NCBI RefSeq assembly: GCF_964204865.1
Contig: NC_135253.1
Span: 22,728,001 to 22,792,000, forward strand
Direction: 5' to 3'
Length of the DNA stretch: 64,000 nt
Source: Styela clava
Taxonomy: Eukaryota > Chordata > Ascidiacea > Stolidobranchia > Styelidae
Below the pieces are notes generated by a model, which saw only the letters and a program-made list of their open reading frames with translations, did no database searches and was not told where the DNA came from. This document shows positions 1 through 10,914 of this stretch, in pieces. Each line of letters begins with the position of its first letter. Position 1 is the stretch's first letter. The translations under genes were made by a program, and so were the position numbers.

Positions 1-308
1 GGTAATTCTGTCAGACTGAAATATTGTCTGACAAATTCGTCCTACAAAATTTAAACTGAAAAGTCGGGTAATTCAAAGGAAAGCTCCGATGCTGTGAGCA
101 GAATTTGTACTTGGGGTATAACGGCCATAACATGAGGTACTAACCACTATACGATCAAATCATCTTGGCGCAGATGATGATTTCAATTCATCAGACTCTG
201 GGTCATGGACCCAGAACGTTTCCGCTTCGCCACTCTGCTACTCGGAATACAGAGTTGTCCTTCAAAACGTGGAGTTTCAAAAAAACAGCATTTAAAAATA
301 ATTTCCGA

Positions 309-380
309 TGCTGTGACCAGGATTAGAACCTGGGTTATCACGGCCACAACGAGAGGTACCAACTACTATACGATCACAGC
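309..380 (-). tRNA. tRNA-His (GTG), damaged
   Basis: Anticodon arm is intact, but the T-loop/B-box carries G to T and the D-loop GG is altered. Its iMet-like partner at 385-456 has acceptor-stem mismatches near the 3' end and an altered D arm, so the pair is probably inactive. Confidence 0.55.
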
Positions 381-1143
381 GTTCTAACAAGGGATGGTTT
401 CGATTCATCGACCTCTGGGTTATGAGACCAGCACGATTCGGCTGCGCCACTCTGCTACTCGCGGAATGCAACTTCCTTTTCCAATAATAAATAAACAAGA
501 TTTTAATTCAGAACTTCAGTTTTTCACCTATGTTTTCATATGTATTTTTAAAATAACTGAAATATTTTCTGACAAATTCGTTCTACAAAATTTAAACTGA
601 AAAGTCGGGTAATTCAAAGGAAAGCTCCGATGCTGTGAGCAGAATTTGAACTTGGGTTATAACAGCCATAACATGAGGTACTAACCACTATACGATCAAA
701 GTTATGAGTTATGGGTTATGAGACCAGTACGATTCCGCTGCGCCACTCTGCTACTCGCAGAATGCAACTTCCTTTTCTAATTATAAATAAACAAAATTTT
801 AATTCAGAACTTCAGTTTTTCACCTTTATTTTCATATGTATTTTTAAAATGACTGAAATATTGTCTGACAAATTCGTCCTACAAAATTTAAACTGAAAAG
901 TCGGGTAATTCAAAGGAAAGCTCCGATGTTGTGAGCAGAATTCGTACTTGGGGTATAACGGCCATAACATGAGGTACTAACCACTATACGATTAAAGTTT
1001 GACGCAGATGATGATTTCAATTCATCAAACTCTGGGTCATGGGCCCAGAACGTTTCCGCTTCGCCACTCTGCTACTCGGAATACGGAGTTGTCCTTCAAA
1101 ACGTGGAGTTTCAAAAAAACAGCATTTAAAAGGTAATTTCCGA

Positions 1144-1215
1144 CACTGTGGCCAGGATTCGAACCTGGGTTATCACGGCCACAACATGAGGTACCAACCA
1201 CTATACGATCACAGC
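1144..1215 (-). tRNA. tRNA-His (GTG), variant
   Basis: T arm and GTG anticodon loop are intact; acceptor pair 7:66 is broken and 1:72 is a wobble. The iMet-like partner at 1220-1291 has a mismatched acceptor stem. Confidence 0.6.
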
Positions 1216-1685
1216 GTTCTAACAAGGGATGGTTTCGATTCATCGACTCCTGGGTTATGAGACCAGTACGATTCCGCTGCGCCACTCTGCTACTCGCAGA
1301 ATGCAACTTCCTTTTCTAATTATAAATAAACAAAATTTTAATTCAGAACTTCAGTTTTTCACCTTTATTTTCATATGTATTTTTAAAATGACTGAAATAT
1401 TGTCTGACAAATTCGTCCTACAAAATTTAAACTGAAAAGTCGGGTAATTCAAAGGAAAGCTCCGATGCTGTGAGCAGAATTCGAACTTGGGTTATAACGG
1501 CCATAACATGAGGTACTAACCACTATACGATCAAAGCATTTTGACGCAGATGATGATTTCAATCCATCGACCTCTGGGTTATGGGCCCAGAACGTTTCCG
1601 CTTTGCCACTCTGCTACTCGGAAGACGGATCTGTCCTTCAAATCGTGGAATTTCAAAAAAACAGCAATGAAAATTACAATACCGG

Positions 1686-1757
1686 TGCTGTGACCAGGAT
1701 TTGAAACTGGGTTATCACGGCCACAACGTGAGGTACTAACCACTATACGATCACAGC
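1686..1757 (-). tRNA. tRNA-His (GTG), T-loop damaged
   Basis: Acceptor, D and anticodon arms match the consensus, but the T loop reads TTCAAAT with a broken last T-stem pair, which weakens the B box. Confidence 0.6.
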
Positions 1758-1761
1758 GTCT

Positions 1762-1833
1762 TAGCAGAGGATGGTTTCGATCCATCGACCTCTGGGTTAT
1801 GAGCCCAGCACGCTTCCGCTGCGCCACTCTGCT
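1762..1833 (-). tRNA. tRNA-iMet (CAT)
   Basis: Consensus initiator: A1:T72 pair, three G:C pairs at the base of the anticodon stem, A54 and A60 in the T loop. It uses T33, where most animal initiators have C33. Confidence 0.92.
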
Positions 1834-2190
1834 GCTTGCATAATGCAACTTCCTCTTCTAATAATACATAAACAAGATTTTATTAAAGAACTTAAGTTTT
1901 TCATCTTTGTTTTCATAGGTGTTTTGAAAATGACTTCGAAATTTAAATTCGTCCTTCAAAGTTTAAACTAAAAAGTCGGTTAATTCAAAGGAAAGCTCCG
2001 ATGCTGTGAGCAGAATTCGAACTTGGGTTATAACGGCCATAACATGAGGTACTAACCACTATACGATCAAAGCATTTTGACGATAATGATGATTTCAATT
2101 CATCAAACTCTGGGTTATGGGCCCAGAACGTTTCCGCTTCGCCACTCTGCTACTCGGAATACGGAGTTGTCCTTCAAAACGTGGAGTTGC

Positions 2191-2199
2191 AAAAAAAAA
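2191..2199 (-). terminator. Pol III T-run terminator (example)
   Basis: Nine T residues on the minus strand, 23 nt past the tRNA-His discriminator at 2223. A shorter T4 run lies between them at 2207-2210. Equivalent T6-T9 runs follow most A dimers; no T-run lies between iMet and His inside a dimer, which suggests one transcript per dimer. Confidence 0.6.
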
Positions 2200-2222
2200 C
2201 GCAATGAAAACTAAATTACCGA

Positions 2223-2294
2223 TGCTGTGACCAGGATTCGAACCTGGGTTATCACGGCCACAACGTGAGGTACTAACCACTATACGATCACAGC
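2223..2294 (-). tRNA. tRNA-His (GTG)
   Basis: Consensus copy with a complete cloverleaf: acceptor GCTGTGA/TCACAGC, anticodon stem TCACG/CGTGA around loop TTGTGGC, T stem CCAGG/CCTGG. G-1 is not encoded, as usual in eukaryotes. It starts 4 nt past the discriminator of the iMet gene at 2299-2370. Confidence 0.94.
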
Positions 2295-2298
2295 GTTT

Positions 2299-2370
2299 TA
2301 GCAGAGGATGGTTTCGATCCATCGACCTCTGGGTTATGAGACCAGCACGCTTCCGCTGCGCCACTCTGCT
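2299..2370 (-). tRNA. tRNA-iMet (CAT), U31 subtype
   Basis: Consensus except G31 to T, which breaks one of the three stacked G:C pairs that mark initiators. Confidence 0.82.
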
Positions 2371-2523
2371 ACTTACACAATGCAAATTACGCTTCTAATT
2401 ATCAATCAAACTCTGGGTTATGAGCCCAGCACGTTTCCGCTTCGCCACTCTGCTACTCGGAATACGGAGTTGTCCTTCAAAACGTAGAGTTTCAAAAAAA
2501 CGCAATGAAAATTAAATTACCGA

Positions 2524-2595
2524 TGCTGTGACCAGGATTCGAACCTGGGTTATCACGGCCACAACGTGAGGTACTAACCGCTATACGAACACAGC
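2524..2595 (-). tRNA. tRNA-His (GTG), T7 subtype
   Basis: T7 mismatch and D-loop C in place of T16; the rest is consensus. Confidence 0.78.
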
Positions 2596-2599
2596 GTGT

Positions 2600-2671
2600 C
2601 AGCAGAGGATGGTTTCGATCCAACGACCTCTGGGTTATGAGCCCAGCACGCTTCCGCTGCGCCACTCTGCT
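2600..2671 (-). tRNA. tRNA-iMet (CAT)
   Basis: One T-stem base change and G instead of A as discriminator; other arms are consensus. Confidence 0.82.
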
Positions 2672-2981
2672 GCTTGCATAATGCAACTTCCTCATCTAAT
2701 AATAAATAAACAAGATTTTATTAGAGAACTTAAGTTTTTCATCTTTGTTTTCAAAGCTGTTTTGAAAATGACTTCGAAATTTAAATTCGTCCTTCAAAGT
2801 TTAAACTAAAAAGTCGGGTAATTCTGTCAGACTGAAATATTGTCTGACAAATTCGTCCTACAAAATTTAAACTGAAAAGTCGGGTAATTCAAAGGAAAGC
2901 TCCGATGCTGTGAGCAGAATTCGAACTTGGGTTATAACGGCCACAACGCGAGGTACTAACCACTATACGATCGCAGCGCCT

Positions 2982-3053
2982 TAGCAGAGGATGGTTTCAA
3001 TCCATCGACCTCTGGGTTATGAGCCCAGCACGCTTCCGCTGCGCCACTCTGCT
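2982..3053 (-). tRNA. tRNA-iMet (CAT), T-loop variant
   Basis: Consensus except C56 to T in the T loop (ATTGAAA), which weakens the B box. Its partner at 2906-2977 is a degenerate His copy with GTG anticodon but a mismatched T stem. Confidence 0.78.
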
Positions 3054-3442
3054 GCTTGCATAATGCAACTTCCTCTTCTAATAATAAATAAACAAGATTT
3101 TATTAAAGAACTTAAGTTTTTCATCTTTGTTTTCATAGGTGTTTTTAAAATGACTTCGAAATTTAAATTCGTCCTTCAAAGTTTACACTAAAAAGTCGGT
3201 TAATTCAAAGGAAAGCTCCGATGCTGTGAGCAGAATTCGAACTTGGGTTATAACGGCCATAACATGAGGTTCTAACCACTATACGATCAAAGCATTTTGA
3301 CGATAATGATGATTTCAATTCATCAAACTCTGGGTTATGGGCCCAGAACGTTTCCGCTTCGCCACTCTGCTACTCGGAATACGGAGTTGTCCTTCAAAAC
3401 GTGGAGTTGCAAAAAAAAACGCAATGAAAACTAAATTACCGA

Positions 3443-3514
3443 TGCTGTGACCAGGATTCGAACCTGGGTTATCACGGCCACAACGTGAGGTACTAACCAC
3501 TATACGATCACAGC
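3443..3514 (-). tRNA. tRNA-His (GTG)
   Basis: Consensus copy. Confidence 0.93.
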
Positions 3515-3518
3515 GTTT

Positions 3519-3590
3519 TAGCAGAGGATGGTTTCGATCCATCGACCTCTGGGTTATGAGACCAGCACGCTTCCGCTGCGCCACTCTGCT
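3519..3590 (-). tRNA. tRNA-iMet (CAT), U31 subtype
   Basis: G31 to T only. A CA-repeat follows at 3593-3606, replacing the usual short 5' flank. Confidence 0.82.
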
Positions 3591-3811
3591 AATTACACAC
3601 ACACAGCACATTACGCTTCTAATTATCAATCAAACTCTGGGTTATGAGCCCAGAACGTTTCCGCTTCGCCATTCTGCTACTCGGAATACGGAGTTGTTCT
3701 TCAAAACGTGGAGTTTCAAAAAAACGCAATGAAAATTAAATCACCGATGCTGTGACCAGGATTATCACGGCCACAACGTGAGGTACTAACCCCTATACAA
3801 ACACAGCGTCT

Positions 3812-3883
3812 TAGCAGAGGATGGTTTCGATCCATCGACCTCTGGGTTATGAGCCCAGCACGCTTCCGCTGCGCCACTATGCT
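3812..3883 (-). tRNA. tRNA-iMet (CAT)
   Basis: Acceptor G5 to T mismatch; otherwise consensus. The His partner at 3748-3807 is a pseudogene with 12 nt of the T arm deleted. Confidence 0.75.
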
Positions 3884-4336
3884 GCTTGCATAACGCAGCT
3901 TCCTCTTCTAATAATAAATAAACAAGATTTTATTACAGAACTTAAGTTTTTCAGCTTTGTTTTCATAGGTGTTTTGAAAATGACTTCGAAATTTAAATTT
4001 GTCCTTCAAAGTTTAAACTAAAAAGTCGGGTAATTCTGTCAGACTGAAATATTGTCTGACAAATTCGTCCTACAAAATTTAAACTGAAAAGTCGGGTAAT
4101 TCAAAGGAAAGCTCCGATGCTGTGAGCAGAATTTGTACTTGGGGTATAACGGCCATAACATGAGGTACTAACCACTATACGATCAAATCATCTTGGCGCA
4201 GATGATGATTTCAATTCATCAGACTCTGGGTCATGGACCCAGAACGTTTCCGCTTCGCCACTCTGCTACTCGGAATACAGAGTTGTCCTTCAAAACGTGG
4301 AGTTTCAAAAAAACAGCATTTAAAAATAATTTCCGA

Positions 4337-4408
4337 TGCTGTGACCAGGATTAGAACCTGGGTTATCAAGGCCACAACGAGAGGTACCAACTACTATACG
4401 ATCACAGC
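4337..4408 (-). tRNA. tRNA-His (GTG), damaged
   Basis: Duplicate of 309-380 with one more change in the anticodon stem. iMet-like partner 4413-4484. Confidence 0.5.
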
Positions 4409-5172
4409 GTTCTAACAAGGGATGGTTTCGATTCATCGACCTCTGGGTTATGAGACCAGCACGATTCGGCTGCGCCACTCTGCTACTCGCGGAATGCAAC
4501 TTCCTTTTCCAATAATAAATAAACAAGATTTTAATTCAGAACTTCAGTTTTTCACCTATGTTTTCATATGTATTTTTAAAATAACTGAAATATTTTCTGA
4601 CAAATTCGTTCTACAAAATTTAAACTGAAAAGTCGGGTAATTCAAAGGAAAGCTCCGATGCTGTGAGCAGAATTTGAACTTGGGTTATAACAGCCATAAC
4701 ATGAGGTACTAACCACTATACGATCAAAGTTATGAGTTATGGGTTATGAGACCAGTACGATTCCGCTGCGCCACTCTGCTACTCGCAGAATGCAACTTCC
4801 TTTTCTAATTATAATTAAAACAAAATTTTAATTCAGAACTTCAGTTTTTCACCTTTATTTTCATATGTATTTTTAAAATGACTGAAATATTGTCTGACAA
4901 ATTCGTCCTACAAAATTTAAACTGAAAAGTCGGGTAATTCAAAGGAAAGCTCCGATGTTGTGAGCAGAATTCGTACTTGGGGTATAACGGCCATAACATG
5001 AGGTACTAACCACTATACGATTAAAGTTTGACGCAGATGATGATTTCAATTCATCAAACTCTGGGTCATGGGCCCAGAACGTTTCCGCTTCGCCACTCTG
5101 CTACTCGGAATACGGAGTTGTCCTTCAAAACGTGGAGTTTCAAAAAAACAGCATTTAAAAGGTAATTTCCGA

Positions 5173-5244
5173 CACTGTGGCCAGGATTCGAACCTGGGTT
5201 ATCACGGCCACAACATGAGGTACCAACCACTATACGATCACAGC
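5173..5244 (-). tRNA. tRNA-His (GTG), variant
   Basis: Duplicate of 1144-1215. iMet-like partner 5249-5320 has a mismatched acceptor stem. Confidence 0.6.
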
Positions 5245-5714
5245 GTTCTAACAAGGGATGGTTTCGATTCATCGACTCCTGGGTTATGAGACCAGTACGA
5301 TTCCGCTGCGCCACTCTGCTACTCGCAGAATGCAACTTCCTTTTCTAATTATAAATAAACAAAATTTTAATTCAGAACTTCAGTTTTTCACCTTTATTTT
5401 CATATGTATTTTTAAAATGACTGAAATATTGTCTGACAAATTCGTCCTACAAAATTTAAACTGAAAAGTCGGGTAATTCAAAGGAAAGCTCCGATGCTGT
5501 GAGCAGAATTCGAACTTGGGTTATAACGGCCATAACATGAGGTACTAACCACTATACGATCAAAGCATTTTGACGCAGATGATGATTTCAATCCATCGAC
5601 CTCTGGGTTATGGGCCCAGAACGTTTCCGCTTTGCCACTCTGCTACTCGGAAGACGGATCTGTCCTTCAAATCGTGGAATTTCAAAAAAACAGCAATGAA
5701 AATTACATTACCGG

Positions 5715-5786
5715 TGCTGTGACCAGGTTTCGAAACTGGGTTATCACGGCCACAACGTGAGGTACTAACCACTATACGATCACAGC
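5715..5786 (-). tRNA. tRNA-His (GTG), T53 variant
   Basis: T53 mismatch plus a compensated-looking change across the T loop (TTCGAAA); other arms are consensus. Confidence 0.75.
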
Positions 5787-5790
5787 GTCT

Positions 5791-5862
5791 TAGCAGAGGA
5801 TGGTTTCGATCCATCGACCTCTGGGTTATGAGCCCAGCACGCTTCCGCTGCGCCACTCTGCT
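5791..5862 (-). tRNA. tRNA-iMet (CAT)
   Basis: Consensus copy; dimer with the His at 5715. Confidence 0.92.
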
Positions 5863-6326
5863 GCTTGCATAATGCAACTTCCTCTTCTAATAATACATAG
5901 ACAAGATTTTATTAAAGAACTTAAGTTTTTCATCTTTGTTTTCATAGGTGTTTTGAAAATGACTTCGAAATTTAAATTCGTCCTTCAAAGTTTAAACTAA
6001 AAAGTCGGTTAATTCAAAGGAAAGCTCCGATGCTGTGAGCAGAATTCGAACTTGGGTTATAACGACCATAACATGAGGTACTAACCACTATACGATCAAA
6101 GCATTTTCACGCAGATGATGATTTCAATTCATCAAACCCTGGGTCATGGGCCCAGAACGTTTCCGCTTTGCCACTCTGCTACTCGGAAGACGGATCTGTC
6201 CTTCAAATCGTGGAGTTTCAAAAAAACAGCAATGAAAATTACATTACCGGTGCGGTGACCAGGATTCGAAACTGGGTTATCACGGCCACAACGCGAGGTA
6301 CTAACCACTATACGATCGCAGCGCCT

Positions 6327-6398
6327 TAGCAGAGGATGGTTTCAATCCATCGACCCCTGGGTTATGGGCCCAGAACGTTTCCGCTTCGCCACTCTGCT
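6327..6398 (-). tRNA. tRNA-iMet (CAT), C33 form
   Basis: Carries the animal-type anticodon loop CCCATAA (C33) and intact G:C stem, joined to a B-type 5' half (GAAGCGGAAACG) and T56. The His partner 6251-6322 has two acceptor mismatches and T53. Confidence 0.72.
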
Positions 6399-6467
6399 AC
6401 TCGGAATACGGAGTTGTCCTTCATAACGTGGAGTTTCAAAAAAACGCAATGAAAATTAAATTACCGA

Positions 6468-6539
6468 TGCTGTGACCAGGATTCGAACCTGGGTTATCAC
6501 GGCCACAACGTGAGGTACTAACCCCTATACGAACACAGC
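6468..6539 (-). tRNA. tRNA-His (GTG), T7/G16
   Basis: Subtype changes only; the spacer to iMet reads ttctt on the plus strand. Confidence 0.8.
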
Positions 6540-6543
6540 TTCT

Positions 6544-6615
6544 TAGCAGAGGATGGTTTCGATCCATCGACCTCTGGGTTATGAGCCCAGCACGCTTCCG
6601 CTGCGCCACTCTGCT
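6544..6615 (-). tRNA. tRNA-iMet (CAT)
   Basis: Consensus copy. Confidence 0.92.
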
Positions 6616-6924
6616 GCTTGCATAATACAACTTCCTCTTCTAATAATAAATAAACAAGATTTTATTAGAGAACTTAAGTTTTTCATCTTTGTTTTCAAAG
6701 CTGTTTTGAAAATGACTTCGAAATTTAATTCGTCTTTAAAAGTTTAAACTAAAAAGTCGGGTAATTCTGTCAGACTGAATTATTGTCTGACAAATTCGTC
6801 CTACTAAATTTAAACTGAAAAGTCGGGTAATTCAAAGGAAAGATCCGATGCTGTGAGCAGAATTCGAACTTGGGTTATAACGGCCACAACGCGAGGTACT
6901 AACCACTATACGATCGCAGCGCCT

Positions 6925-6996
6925 TAGCAGAGGATGGTTTCAATCCATCGACCTCTGAGTTATGAGCCCAGCACGCTTCCGCTGCGCCACTCTGCT
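6925..6996 (-). tRNA. tRNA-iMet (CAT), variant
   Basis: T56 in the T loop and a wobble in the anticodon stem. Degenerate His partner 6849-6920. Confidence 0.7.
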
Positions 6997-7346
6997 GCTT
7001 GCATAATGCAACTTCCTCTTCTAATAATAAATAAACAAGATTTTATTAAGGAACTTAAGTTTTTAAAATTCTTCCGCTTCTAATATCGGGGTAAGTTACT
7101 AAGTCGGGTAATTCAAAGGAAAGCTCCGATGTTGTGAGCAGAATTCGTACTTGGGGTATAACGGCCATAACATGAGGTACTAACCACTATACGATTAAAG
7201 TTTGACGCAGATGATGATTTCAATTCATCAAACTCTGGGTCATGGGCCCAGAACGTTTCCGCTTCGCCACTCTGCTACTCGGAATACGGAGTTGTCCTTC
7301 AAAACGTGGAGTTTCAAAAAAACAGCATTTAAAAGGTAATTTCCGA

Positions 7347-7418
7347 CACTGTGGCCAGGATTCGAACCTGGGTTATCACGGCCACAACGTGAGGTACCAA
7401 CCACTATACGATCACAGC
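7347..7418 (-). tRNA. tRNA-His (GTG), variant
   Basis: Like 1144-1215 but with the consensus anticodon stem. iMet-like partner 7423-7494. Confidence 0.62.
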
Positions 7419-7888
7419 GTTCTAACAAGGGATGGTTTCGATTCATCGACTCCTGGGTTATGAGACCAGTACGATTCCGCTGCGCCACTCTGCTACTCGC
7501 AGAATGCAACTTCCTTTTCTAATTATAAATAAACAAAATTTTAATTCAGAACTTCAGTTTTTCACCTTTATTTTCATATGTATTTTTAAAATGACTGAAA
7601 TATTGTCTGACAAATTCGTCCTACAAAATTTAAACTGAAAAGTCGGGTAATTCAAAGGAAAGCTCCGATGCTGTGAGCAGAATTCGAACTTGGGTTATAA
7701 CGGCCATAACATGAGGTACTAACCACTATACGATCAAAGCATTTTGACGCAGATGATGATTTCAATCCATCGACCTCTGGGTTATGGGCCCAGAACGTTT
7801 CCGCTTTGCCACTCTGCTACTCGGAAGACGGATCTGTCCTTCAAATCGTGGAATTTCAAAAAAACAGCAATGAAAATTACATTACCGG

Positions 7889-7960
7889 TGCTGTGACCAG
7901 GATTCGAAACTGGGTTATCACGGCCACAACGTGAGGTACTAACCACTATACGAACACAGC
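7889..7960 (-). tRNA. tRNA-His (GTG), T7 and T53
   Basis: Mismatches at 7:66 and 53:61; anticodon and D arms are intact. Confidence 0.7.
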
Positions 7961-7964
7961 GTCT

Positions 7965-8036
7965 TAGCAGAGGATGGTTTCGATCCATCGACCTCTGGGT
8001 TATGAGCCCAGCACGCTTCCGCTGCGCCACTCTGCT
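7965..8036 (-). tRNA. tRNA-iMet (CAT)
   Basis: Consensus copy. Confidence 0.92.
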
Positions 8037-8500
8037 GCTTGCATAATGCAACTTCCTCTTCTAATAATACATAAACAAGATTTTATTAAAGAACTTAAGT
8101 TTTTCATCTTTGTTTTCATAGGTGTTTTGAAAATGACTTCGAAATTTAAATTCGTCCTTCAAAGTTTAAACTAAAAAGTCGGTTAATTCAAAGGAAAGCT
8201 CCGATGCTGTGAGCAGAATTCGAACTTGGGTTATAACGACCATAACATGAGGTACTAACCACTATACGATCAAAGCATTTTCACGCAGATGATGATTTCA
8301 ATTCATCAAACTCTGGGTCATGGGCCCAGAACGTTTCCGCTTTGCCACTCTGCTACTCGGAAGACGGATCTGTCCTTCAAATCGTGGAGTTTCAAAAAAA
8401 CAGCAATGAAAATTACATTACCGGTGCGGTGACCAGGATTCGAAACTGGGTTATCACGGCCACAACGCGAGGTACTAACCACTATACGATCGCAGCGCCT

Positions 8501-8572
8501 TAGCAGAGGATGGTTTCAATCCATCGACCCTTGGGTTATGGGCCCAGAACGTTTCCGCTTCGCCACTCTGCT
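8501..8572 (-). tRNA. tRNA-iMet (CAT), C33 form
   Basis: Same mosaic type as 6327-6398. The His partner 8425-8496 has acceptor mismatches. Confidence 0.7.
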
Positions 8573-8643
8573 ACTCGGAATACGGAGTTGTCCTTCAAAA
8601 CGTGGAGTTGCAAAAAAAAACGCAATGAAAACTAAATTACCGA

Positions 8644-8715
8644 TGCTGTGACCAGGATTCGAACCTGGGTTATCACGGCCACAACGTGAGGTACTAACCA
8701 CTATACGATCACAGC
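8644..8715 (-). tRNA. tRNA-His (GTG)
   Basis: Consensus copy. Confidence 0.93.
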
Positions 8716-8719
8716 GTTT

Positions 8720-8791
8720 TAGCAGAGGATGGTTTCGATCCATCGACCTCTGGGTTATGAGACCAGCACGCTTCCGCTGCGCCACTCTGCT
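8720..8791 (-). tRNA. tRNA-iMet (CAT), U31 subtype
   Basis: G31 to T only; followed by the same CA-repeat flank as 3519-3590. Confidence 0.82.
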
Positions 8792-9012
8792 ACTTACACA
8801 CACACAGCACATTACGCTTCTAATTATCAATCAAACTCTGGGTTATGAGCCCAGAACGTTTCCGCTTCGCCACTCTGCTACTCGGAATACGGAGTTGTTC
8901 TTCAAAACGTGGAGTTTCAAAAAAACGCAATGAAAATTAAATCACCGATGCTGTGACCAGGATTATCACGGCCACAACGTGAGGTACTAACCCCTATACG
9001 AACACAGCGTCT

Positions 9013-9084
9013 TAGCAGAGGATGGTTTCGATCCACCGACCTCTGGGTTATGAGCCCAGCACGCTTCCGCTGCGCCACTCTGCT
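9013..9084 (-). tRNA. tRNA-iMet (CAT)
   Basis: One T-stem A to G change that still pairs by wobble. The His partner 8949-9008 is a pseudogene with the same 12-nt T-arm deletion as 3748-3807. Confidence 0.85.
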
Positions 9085-9537
9085 GCTTGCATAACGCAGC
9101 TTCCTCTTCTAATAATAAATAAACAAGATTTTATTACAGAACTTAAGTTTTTCAGCTTTGTTTTCATAGGTGTTTTGAAAATGACTTCGAAATTTAAATT
9201 TGTCCTTCAAAGTTTAAACTAAAAAGTCGGGTAATTCTGTCAGACTGAAATATTGTCTGACAAATTCGTCCTACAAAATTTAAACTGAAAAGTCGGGTAA
9301 TTCAAAGGAAAGCTCCGATGCTGTGAGCAGAATTTGTACTTGGGGTATAACGGCCATAACATGAGGTACTAACCACTATACGATCAAATCATCTTGGCGC
9401 AGATGATGATTTCAATTCATCAGACTCTGGGTCATGGACCCAGAACGTTTCCGCTTCGCCACTCTGCTACTCGGAATACAGAGTTGTCCTTCAAAACGTG
9501 GAGTTTCAAAAAAACAGCATTTAAAAATAATTTCCGA

Positions 9538-9609
9538 TGCTGTGACCAGGATTAGAACCTGGGTTATCACGGCCACAACGAGAGGTACCAACTACTATAC
9601 GATCACAGC
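9538..9609 (-). tRNA. tRNA-His (GTG), damaged
   Basis: Duplicate of 309-380. iMet-like partner 9614-9685. Confidence 0.55.
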
Positions 9610-10372
9610 GTTCTAACAAGGGATGGTTTCGATTCATCGACCTCTGGGTTATGAGACCAGCACGATTCGGCTGCGCCACTCTGCTACTCGCGGAATGCAA
9701 CTTCCTTTTCCAATAATAAATAAACAAGATTTTAATTCAGAACTTCAGTTTTTCACCTATGTTTTCATATGTATTTTTAAAATAACTGAAATATTTTCTG
9801 ACAAATTCGTTCTACAAAATTTAAACTGAAAAGTCGGGTAATTCAAAGGAAAGCTCCGATGCTGTGAGCAGAATTTGAACTTGGGTTATAACAGCCATAA
9901 CATGAGGTACTAACCACTATACGATCAAAGTTATGAGTTATGGGTTATGAGACCAGTACGATTCCGCTGCGCCACTCTGCTACTCGCAGAATGCAACTTC
10001 CTTTTCTAATTATAAATAAACAAAATTTTAATTCAGAACTTCAGTTTTTCACCTTTATTTTCATATGTATTTTTAAAATGACTGAAATATTGTCTGACAA
10101 ATTCGTCCTACAAAATTTAAACTGAAAAGTCGGGTAATTCAAAGGAAAGCTCCGATGTTGTGAGCAGAATTCGTACTTGGGGTATAACGGCCATAACATG
10201 AGGTACTAACCACTATACGATTAAAGTTTGACGCAGATGATGATTTCAATTCATCAAACTCTGGGTCATGGGCCCAGAACGTTTCCGCTTCGCCACTCTG
10301 CTACTCGGAATACGGAGTTGTCCTTCAAAACGTGGAGTTTCAAAAAAACAGCATTTAAAAGGTAATTTCCGA

Positions 10373-10444
10373 CACTGTGGCCAGGATTCGAACCTGGGTT
10401 ATCACGGCCACAACATGAGGTACCAACCACTATACGATCACAGC
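10373..10444 (-). tRNA. tRNA-His (GTG), variant
   Basis: Duplicate of 1144-1215. iMet-like partner 10449-10520. Confidence 0.6.
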
Positions 10445-10914
10445 GTTCTAACAAGGGATGGTTTCGATTCATCGACTCCTGGGTTATGAGACCAGTACGA
10501 TTCCGCTGCGCCACTCTGCTACTCGCAGAATGCAACTTCCTTTTCTAATTATAAATAAACAAAATTTTAATTCAGAACTTCAGTTTTTCACCTTTATTTT
10601 CATATGTATTTTTAAAATGACTGAAATATTGTCTGACAAATTCGTCCTACAAAATTTAAACTGAAAAGTCGGGTAATTCAAAGGAAAGCTCCGATGCTGT
10701 GAGCAGAATTCGAACTTGGGTTATAACGGCCATAACATGAGGTACTAACCACTATACGATCAAAGCATTTTGACGCAGATGATGATTTCAATCCATCGAC
10801 CTCTGGGTTATGGGCCCAGAACGTTTCCGCTTTGCCACTCTGCTACTCGGAAGACGGATCTGTCCTTCAAATCGTGGAATTTCAAAAAAACAGCAATGAA
10901 AATTACATTACCGG

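Noticed and set aside
1771-1971. Recurrent plus-strand 66-residue ORFs starting MVSIHRPLGYEPS, dozens of near-identical copies
   Set aside because: They are the antisense of iMet genes read into the AT-rich spacer. The start ATG is the T-stem complement of the tRNA; conservation comes from the tRNA and from recent duplication.
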